From: Streptomyces sp. S.PNR 29
Lineage (GTDB): Bacteria > Actinomycetota > Actinomycetes > Streptomycetales > Streptomycetaceae
DNA: 64,000 nt
Reading direction: 5' to 3'
Assembly: GCF_030386795.1 (NCBI RefSeq)
Contig: NZ_JANUQM010000001.1
Coordinates: 58,363-122,362 of the forward strand
Shown here: positions 58,837 to 64,000 of the stretch, piece after piece
How the letters are laid out: every line of letters starts with the position of its first letter
Position numbering within the stretch: the first letter of the stretch is position 1
Notes under the pieces: model-generated
The model's input: the letters and a program-made list of their open reading frames with translations, nothing else
The model's database searches: none
What the model was told of the DNA's origin: nothing
Translations under genes and position numbers: made by a program

Positions 58837-60294
58837 ATGGCTTACGACGATCTTCGCTCCCTGCTCAGGGCGCTGGAGCGCGAGGGAGACCTCAAGCGCA
58901 TCAAGGCCGAGGTCGACCCGTATCTGGAGGTCGGTGAGATCGTCGACCGGGTGCAGAAGTCCGGCGGGCCGGCGCTGCTCTTCGAGAACGTGAAGGGCTC
59001 CGACATGCCCCTCGCGATGAACGTCTTCGGCACCGACCGGCGCCTGCTGAAGGCCCTCGGCCTGAAGTCGTACGGCGAGATCTCCGACAAGATCGGCGGG
59101 CTGCTCAGGCCCGAGCTGCCGCACGGGTTCGTCGGGGTCCGCGAGGCCTTCGGGAAGCTCGGCGCGATGACGCACGTACCGCCGAAGAAGGTGAAGTCCG
59201 ACAACGCGCCGGTGCACGAGGTCGTCCTGCACGGCGACGACGTGGACCTCGACCGGCTCCCCGCGCTCTTCACCTGGCCGAAGGACGGCGGCTCCTTCTT
59301 CAACCTGGGCCTCACCCACACCAAGGACCCCGAAACCGGCATCCGCAACCTCGGGCTGTACCGCCTCCAGCGCCACGACAAGCGCACCATCGGCATGCAC
59401 TGGCAGATCCACAAGGACAGCCGGAACCACTACCAGGTGGCGGCCCGCCGGGGCGAGAAACTCCCGGTCGCGATCGCCTTCGGCTGCCCGCCCGCCGTGA
59501 CGTACGCCTCCACCGCCCCGCTCCCCGGCGACATCGACGAGTACCTGTTCGCCGGGTTCGTCGCCGGCAGGCGGATCGAGATGGTGGACTGCAAGACGGT
59601 GCCGCTCCAGGTCCCCGCGAACGCCGAGGTCGTGCTGGAGGGCTGGCTGGAGCCCGGCGAGATGCTCCCCGAGGGTCCCTTCGGCGACCACACCGGCTTC
59701 TACACCCCGCAGGAGCCCTTCCCGGCCCTCACCATCGACTGTGTGACGATGCGGAAGCGGCCGCTGCTGCAGTCGATCGTCGTGGGCCGGCCTCCGACGG
59801 AGGACGGACCGCTGGGGCGTGCCACGGAGCGCTTCTTCCTGCCGCTCCTGAAGATCATCGTGCCGGACATCGTGGACTACCACCTCCCGGAGGCCGGGGG
59901 CTTCCACAACTGCGCGATCGTCTCGATCGACAAGAAGTACCCCAAGCACGCGCAGAAGGTCATGCACGCCATCTGGGGCGCGCACATGATGTCCCTGACC
60001 AAGCTGATCGTCGTCGTCGACTCCGACTGCGACGTCCACGACCTGCACGAAGTCGCCTGGCGCGCGCTCGGCAACACCGACTACGCGCGCGACCTCACCG
60101 TTGTCGAGGGTCCCGTGGACCACCTCGACCACGCCTCCTACCAGCAGTTCTGGGGCGGCAAGGCGGGTATCGACGCGACGAAGAAGTGGCCCGAGGAGGG
60201 CTACACGCGCGACGGCGGCTGGCCCGACATGGTGGAGTCCGACCCGGAGACGGCGGCGAAGGTCGACCGCCGCTGGAAGGAGTACGGCCTGTGA
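58837..60294 (+). CDS. mqnL: UbiD-family decarboxylase of menaquinone synthesis
   Basis: The product has 485 residues. UbiD hallmarks are [20 protein letters not shown] (Arg of prFMN binding) and [20 protein letters not shown] with Glu ligands. [20 protein letters not shown] follows. With the prenylated flavin made by the UbiX partner (mqnM, 61,844) it decarboxylates the prenylated 1,4-dihydroxy-6-naphthoate in the futalosine route. The stop overlaps mqnP (GTGA). Confidence 0.95.
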   Translation: MAYDDLRSLLRALEREGDLKRIKAEVDPYLEVGEIVDRVQKSGGPALLFENVKGSDMPLAMNVFGTDRRLLKALGLKSYGEISDKIGGLLRPELPHGFVGVREAFGKLGAMTHVPPKKVKSDNAPVHEVVLHGDDVDLDRLPALFTWPKDGGSFFNLGLTHTKDPETGIRNLGLYRLQRHDKRTIGMHWQIHKDSRNHYQVAARRGEKLPVAIAFGCPPAVTYASTAPLPGDIDEYLFAGFVAGRRIEMVDCKTVPLQVPANAEVVLEGWLEPGEMLPEGPFGDHTGFYTPQEPFPALTIDCVTMRKRPLLQSIVVGRPPTEDGPLGRATERFFLPLLKIIVPDIVDYHLPEAGGFHNCAIVSIDKKYPKHAQKVMHAIWGAHMMSLTKLIVVVDSDCDVHDLHEVAWRALGNTDYARDLTVVEGPVDHLDHASYQQFWGGKAGIDATKKWPEEGYTRDGGWPDMVESDPETAAKVDRRWKEYGL

Positions 60295-61193
60295 GCAGCG
60301 CGTCCGCCGCGATCCCGCAGCCGGGACGTACCAAGGCGTTCCTGCGGCTGGTGATGATCGAGCACTCGGTCTTCGCCCTGCCCTTCGCCTACATCGCCTC
60401 CCTGACGGCGATGTTCCAGCTGGACCGGAACATCCACTGGGGGCGGCTGCTCCTGGTCACCGTCTGCATGGTGGGGCTGCGCACCTTCGCGATGGCGGTC
60501 AACCGGATCATCGACCGGGAGATCGACGCCCGGAACCCGCGCACGGCGCAGCGTGAGCTGGTCACCGGCGCGATGTCGGTGAAGCACGCCTGGACGGGCG
60601 CCCTGATCGCCCTCGTCGTGTTCCTGGCGTCGGCGGCCCTGCTCAACCCGCTGTGCCTGGCCCTCGCCCCCATCGCGGTGATCCCGATGGTGGTCTATCC
60701 GTACGGCAAGCGGTTCACGAACTTCCCGCAGGCCATCCTGGGCCTCGCCCAGGCCATGGGCCCGGTCGGCGGCTGGCTGGCGGTCACCGGTGAATGGTCC
60801 TGGACGGCGGTGATCCTGGGGCTCGCCGTCGGCGTCTGGATCGGCGGCTTCGACCTGATCTACGCCTGCCAGGACGTCGAGACCGACCGCGAGATCGGCG
60901 TCATGTCGGTCCCGGCCCGCTTCGGGATCCCCGCCGCGATCTGGGGCGCCCGGGTCTGCCACACGGTGACGACGGGCCTGTTCGTCTGGTACGCCCTGGT
61001 CACCGACGCGGGCGCCTTCTTCTGGCTGGGCCTGCTGATCGTGGCGGGCGCGTTCGTGTACGAGCACACCATCGTCCGCCCGCATGACCTGTCCCGCGTG
61101 AACAGGGCGTTCTTCAGCGTCAACGGCTTCATCGGGATTGCCCTGTTCGTGTGTGCGCTGCTTGATCTTCTGGTTCGTGGTCTGACCGTGTAA
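60291..61193 (+). CDS. mqnP: UbiA-family prenyltransferase of menaquinone synthesis
   Basis: The product has 300 residues and about nine membrane helices. The first Asp-rich motif is [15 protein letters not shown] and the second is [16 protein letters not shown]. It attaches a polyprenyl chain to 1,4-dihydroxy-6-naphthoate in the membrane. It is coupled to mqnL by a GTGA overlap, as in other Streptomyces. Confidence 0.95.
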   Translation: MSSASAAIPQPGRTKAFLRLVMIEHSVFALPFAYIASLTAMFQLDRNIHWGRLLLVTVCMVGLRTFAMAVNRIIDREIDARNPRTAQRELVTGAMSVKHAWTGALIALVVFLASAALLNPLCLALAPIAVIPMVVYPYGKRFTNFPQAILGLAQAMGPVGGWLAVTGEWSWTAVILGLAVGVWIGGFDLIYACQDVETDREIGVMSVPARFGIPAAIWGARVCHTVTTGLFVWYALVTDAGAFFWLGLLIVAGAFVYEHTIVRPHDLSRVNRAFFSVNGFIGIALFVCALLDLLVRGLTV

Positions 61194-61239
61194 GTACGGT
61201 GCGGCCTACCATCGAGGGCAGGACCCCAGGGAGGCCACC

Positions 61240-61812
61240 GTGACCGTCTCGGGCATCGACCGCCTGCACTCGCAGCTCAGCAAGCTGGAGGACCTGTTCC
61301 CCGGCTATCTGACGGAGATTGTCGAGGGCAGCATCGTGATGAACCCGGTCAGGCCGTTCCACGGGAGGACCATCCAGCGGCTGTGGGCCATCATCGAGGG
61401 CCAGCTGCCGCCGGGCTGGGCGCTCGTGAGCGATGTCGCCTTTCCTTTCGACGACGCGAACGAGTTCTGCCCCGACCTGGCGGTCATTCCGGCCGAGGCG
61501 GAGGCCGAGAACCGCAGCGCCTACCCGGCCGACCTGATCGAGTTCGTCGCCGAGGTGGTGTCCCCGGAAAGCATCCGCCGGGACTACGAGCTGAAGCCCC
61601 GGTGGTACGCCTCCCGGGGTATCGCCAACTACCTCGTCCTCGACCCGCTCAAGGGCCACGTCGTCACGATGTGGAACCCGGGCCCCGACGGGTACCGTGG
61701 CCGCGACACCCTCCCCTACGGTTCCGACCTGACCGTTGACACGCCGCTGGGCAAGCTCACACTCGCCACTGGCCGCCTCCCCGTGGACCCGAAGGCGTCC
61801 GACCGGTCCTGA
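61240..61812 (+). CDS. Uma2-family (DUF820) putative endonuclease
   Basis: The product has 190 residues from the GTG at 61240 (GGGAGG upstream). It has the Uma2 pattern YLTEIVEGSIVMNPVRPFHG, then FCPDLAVIPA, PADLIEFVAEVVSPESIRRD and LKPRWYASRGIANYLVLDP, giving the D...E-x-V core of PD-(D/E)xK nucleases. Its biological role is unknown. It is inserted between mqnP and mqnM in the same direction. Confidence 0.88.
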   Translation: MTVSGIDRLHSQLSKLEDLFPGYLTEIVEGSIVMNPVRPFHGRTIQRLWAIIEGQLPPGWALVSDVAFPFDDANEFCPDLAVIPAEAEAENRSAYPADLIEFVAEVVSPESIRRDYELKPRWYASRGIANYLVLDPLKGHVVTMWNPGPDGYRGRDTLPYGSDLTVDTPLGKLTLATGRLPVDPKASDRS

Positions 61813-61843
61813 GCACGACCTCGTCCACCGGTACGCTCAAGAT

Positions 61844-62518
61844 GTGAACGCAGGAGAAACGCAGCGCAGGCCTTGGATCGTGGGGGTGTCCGGGGCGTCG
61901 GGGACGCCCTATGCGGCCGCTGTGCTGCGTGCGCTGCTCGCTGCGGGCGAGAGCGTCGACCTGATCGTCAGCCGGGCCTCGCGGCTCACCCTGCTGGACG
62001 AGACCGGCATCTCCTTCCGGGACGCCCACTGGCAGGACGACCTGCGGGAATGGCTGTCGCGGGGGGCCGACGGGAAGCCCGGGACGTTCGACGCCGACCT
62101 CCACGGCGTACGGCACTGGAGCGCCGGGGACCTGGCGGCCGGGCCCTCCTCGGGGTCGTACCCGGTCAAGGGCATGCTGATCGTGCCCGCCTCGACGGCC
62201 TGCGTGGCGGGGGTCGCGCTCGGCCTGTCGAAGGACCTGTTGCAGCGGGCGGCGAGCGTGACCCTGAAGGAGGGGCGCAAGCTGGTCGTGGCCGTGCGGG
62301 AGACCCCGCTGAACGGCCAGACACTGCGGCATCTGGTGGCCCTCGACGACGCGGGCGCGACCGTGCTGCCCGCCTCCCCGGCCTTCTACGCGGGGGCGAC
62401 GCACATCCAGGACCTGGTGGACTTCGTCGCCGGACGCGTACTCGACGCGGCGGGCGTGCCGCATCGGCTCTACCGCCGTTGGGAGGGTGAGCTCGGCGGC
62501 GGATCCCGCACCACCTGA
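61844..62518 (+). CDS. mqnM: UbiX-family flavin prenyltransferase
   Basis: The product has 224 residues from the GTG at 61844; no ribosome-binding site is obvious and TACGCT about 8 bp upstream could be a -10, so it may be leaderless. VGVSGASGTPYAAAVLRAL is the UbiX N-terminus, and VPASTACVAGVALGLSKDLL and REGRKLVVAVRETPLN-like wording (KEGRKLVVAVRETPLN) bind FMN and dimethylallyl phosphate. It makes the prenyl-FMN cofactor for MqnL. Confidence 0.95.
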   Translation: MNAGETQRRPWIVGVSGASGTPYAAAVLRALLAAGESVDLIVSRASRLTLLDETGISFRDAHWQDDLREWLSRGADGKPGTFDADLHGVRHWSAGDLAAGPSSGSYPVKGMLIVPASTACVAGVALGLSKDLLQRAASVTLKEGRKLVVAVRETPLNGQTLRHLVALDDAGATVLPASPAFYAGATHIQDLVDFVAGRVLDAAGVPHRLYRRWEGELGGGSRTT

Positions 62519-62578
62519 GCACGACATCAGCACGTTTCAGGAACTCTTCAGAACTCTTCATCGGAAGGCTTCGATCGC

Positions 62579-63034
62579 ATGGACGCGGTGGACAGGCAGC
62601 TCATCCAGGCCCTGAGGGAGAACGGTCGGGCCTCCTACGCGGAGCTGGGGCGCCTCGTCGGCCTGTCGGGGCCCAGCGTCACCGACCGCATCAACCGGCT
62701 GGAGGCGGCCGGTGTCATCACCGGCTACCGCGCCACCGTGGACGCCGCCTCGCTCGGCCTCGGTGTCATCGCCCTGATCGGCATCTCGCTGTCCGACGCC
62801 GCCGACCACGAGGACGTGGCCCGCCGGCTGAAGGACCTGCCCGAGATCGAGGACTGCTGGTTCATCGCCGGCGACGACTCGTTCATGCTCAAGGTGCGGG
62901 CGACGGACGTGGACGGGCTGGAGAAGATCATCCGGCGGCTGTCCGGGACCAAGGGCGTCTCCAGGACCCGTACCACCATCGTGCTGTCCACGAAGTGGGA
63001 GAACCGGGTGGGGGAGTTGCCGGAACCGGCGTAG
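62579..63034 (+). CDS. Lrp/AsnC-family regulator
   Basis: The product has 151 residues. The helix-turn-helix is DAVDRQLIQALRENGRASYA with LGRLVGLSGPSVTDRINRL. The RAM ligand domain follows (ALIGISLSDAADHEDVARRL, CWFIAGDDSFMLKVRATD). It lies between mqnM and mqnE and may respond to an amino acid to adjust menaquinone or neighbouring genes; the ligand is unknown. Confidence 0.93.
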   Translation: MDAVDRQLIQALRENGRASYAELGRLVGLSGPSVTDRINRLEAAGVITGYRATVDAASLGLGVIALIGISLSDAADHEDVARRLKDLPEIEDCWFIAGDDSFMLKVRATDVDGLEKIIRRLSGTKGVSRTRTTIVLSTKWENRVGELPEPA

Positions 63035-63043
63035 GCCCGTTCA

Positions 63044-63065
63044 GGGCCGTATGGGGGTACGGCCC
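63044..63065. terminator. Hairpin between the AsnC gene and mqnE
   Basis: GGGCCGTA and TACGGCCC form an 8-bp stem with a 6-nt loop, followed by a second small stem (CGCCCG-AAG-GGGCGG type). Confidence 0.55.
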
Positions 63066-63118
63066 GCCCGAAGGGCGGGGGAGTACGGTTGGTCGAGCTG
63101 TCGTAGAAAGGTGAAGGC

Positions 63119-64000
63119 ATGGACGTCGGGCTCAAGCGCGAGCTGGAGGAGAAGGTCCGCTCCGGCGAGCGGCTGACCCGCGAGGACGGCATCGCGCTGT
63201 ACGAGTCGGACGACCTGGCGTGGCTCGGCGGGCTCGCGCACGAGGTGCGGACGCGGAAGAACGGCGACGTCGTGCACTTCAACGTCAACCGGCACCTCAA
63301 CATGACCAACGTGTGCACGGCCTCCTGCGCGTACTGCTCCTTCCAGCGCAAGCCCGGTGAGAAGGACGCGTACACCATGCGCATCGAGGAGGCCGTCAAG
63401 CTCGCCAAGGCGATGGAGTCGGAGAACCTCACCGAGCTGCACATCGTCAACGGGCTGCACCCGAACCTTCCCTGGCGGTACTACCCGCGGTCGCTGCGCG
63501 AGCTGAAGGCCGCCCTGCCGGACGTCTCCCTCAAGGCCTTCACCGCCACCGAGATCCACCACTTCGAGACCATCTCGGGGCTGTCCGCCTCCGAGATCCT
63601 CGACGAGCTGATCGACGCGGGGCTGGAGTCGCTCACCGGCGGCGGCGCGGAGATCTTCGACTGGGAGGTCCGGCAGCACATCGTCGACCACCGCACCCAC
63701 TGGGAGGACTGGTCGCGCATCCACCGGCTGGCGCACGAGAAGGGGCTCAAGACCCCGTGCACCATGCTGTACGGCCACATCGAGGAGCCCCGTCACCGCG
63801 TCGACCACGTGCTGCGGCTGCGCGAGCTGCAGGACGAGACCGGCGGCTTCCAGGTCTTCATCCCGCTGCGCTACCAGCACGACTTCGTGGACATGAAGGA
63901 CGGGAAGGTCCGGAACCGTCTTCAGGCGCGGACGCAGATGGCGACCGGCGCCGAGGCGCTGAAGACCTTCGCCGTCTCCCGGCTGCTGTTCGACAACGTC
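63119..64000 (+). CDS. mqnE: Aminofutalosine synthase, radical SAM (partial, runs off the right edge)
   Basis: At least 294 residues are in the window. It begins MDVGLKRELEEKVRSGERLT. The 4Fe-4S motif is TNVCTASCAYCSFQR (C-x3-C-x2-C), followed by LHIVNGLHPNLPWRYYP and ESLTGGGAEIFDWEVRQ, which are MqnE features. It joins adenosyl and enolpyruvyl-benzoate parts in the first radical step of the futalosine menaquinone pathway. AAAGGTGAAGG lies before the ATG. Confidence 0.95.
   Translation, partial: MDVGLKRELEEKVRSGERLTREDGIALYESDDLAWLGGLAHEVRTRKNGDVVHFNVNRHLNMTNVCTASCAYCSFQRKPGEKDAYTMRIEEAVKLAKAMESENLTELHIVNGLHPNLPWRYYPRSLRELKAALPDVSLKAFTATEIHHFETISGLSASEILDELIDAGLESLTGGGAEIFDWEVRQHIVDHRTHWEDWSRIHRLAHEKGLKTPCTMLYGHIEEPRHRVDHVLRLRELQDETGGFQVFIPLRYQHDFVDMKDGKVRNRLQARTQMATGAEALKTFAVSRLLFDNV

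Noticed and set aside
58423..60132. 569-codon minus-strand frame opposite mqnL
   Set aside because: Only its last 107 codons (58,423-58,746) encode a plausible protein with membrane helices; the rest is antisense to mqnL.

Overview
The window is high-GC actinobacterial DNA, almost certainly a Streptomyces chromosome. It shows GTG/TTG starts, ATGA/GTGA stop-start overlaps, ATPase-less CUT1 sugar operons each beside a LacI regulator, an XRE(DUF5753)/DUF397 pair, and the gene order hemL - phosphatase - ccdA/resB/ccsB - mqnL/mqnP/mqnM - AsnC - mqnE, which is typical of Streptomyces. All calls come from reading the sequence; no searches were run.

Positions 1-17,264 hold catabolic genes. First is a plus-strand cluster: an alpha/beta-hydrolase remnant with a 42-bp in-frame repeat array, a rare fusion of an isopropylmalate/isocitrate dehydrogenase-type domain to an RraA/HMG-aldolase-type domain, a DUF6282 metal-dependent hydrolase and an exported metallo-beta-lactamase-fold hydrolase. 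Then come two sugar systems. One is a GH13 alpha-glucosidase with a CUT1 importer (minus strand) and a divergent LacI regulator. The other is a LacI regulator, a GH32 fructan hydrolase and a second CUT1 importer. Clear LacI-type operator palindromes precede both regulators.

Positions 17.5-21.5 kb hold a secreted protein followed by a decay zone: fragments of a TgmC-like methyltransferase, a Tn3-type transposase, a PadR-like regulator, an internally deleted GNAT, and the catalytic-tyrosine end of an integrase fused to another GNAT.

Positions 21.5-42.8 kb are an integrated mobilizable element of about 21.1 kb, bounded by 163-bp direct repeats that contain the 3' end of a chromosomal protein-coding gene (intact copy at 42,700-43,131). 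Its backbone is integrase (broken), XRE regulator, excisionase, DUF3631 ATPase, DUF2637 membrane protein, MobC and relaxase, with an iteron-like region. Its cargo is a TcmP/three-Cys-motif pair, a channel-based arsenic and organoarsenical resistance island (arsC, arsR x2, aqpS-like channel, two flavoproteins, arsN-type GNAT, arsI) that encloses a possible nuclease gene, and an uncharacterised NUDIX / MurA-like / ATPase / XRE-TPR / flavoprotein block. The left repeat is preceded by a second integrase 3' end, so at least two related elements have probably inserted at this site.

Positions 42.8-64.0 kb are core chromosome: hemL, histidine phosphatase, a deacetylase-like lipoprotein, the System II cytochrome c maturation operon (resA-ccdA-resB-ccsB), assorted enzymes and regulators, and the futalosine menaquinone genes mqnL, mqnP, mqnM and (truncated by the window edge) mqnE.
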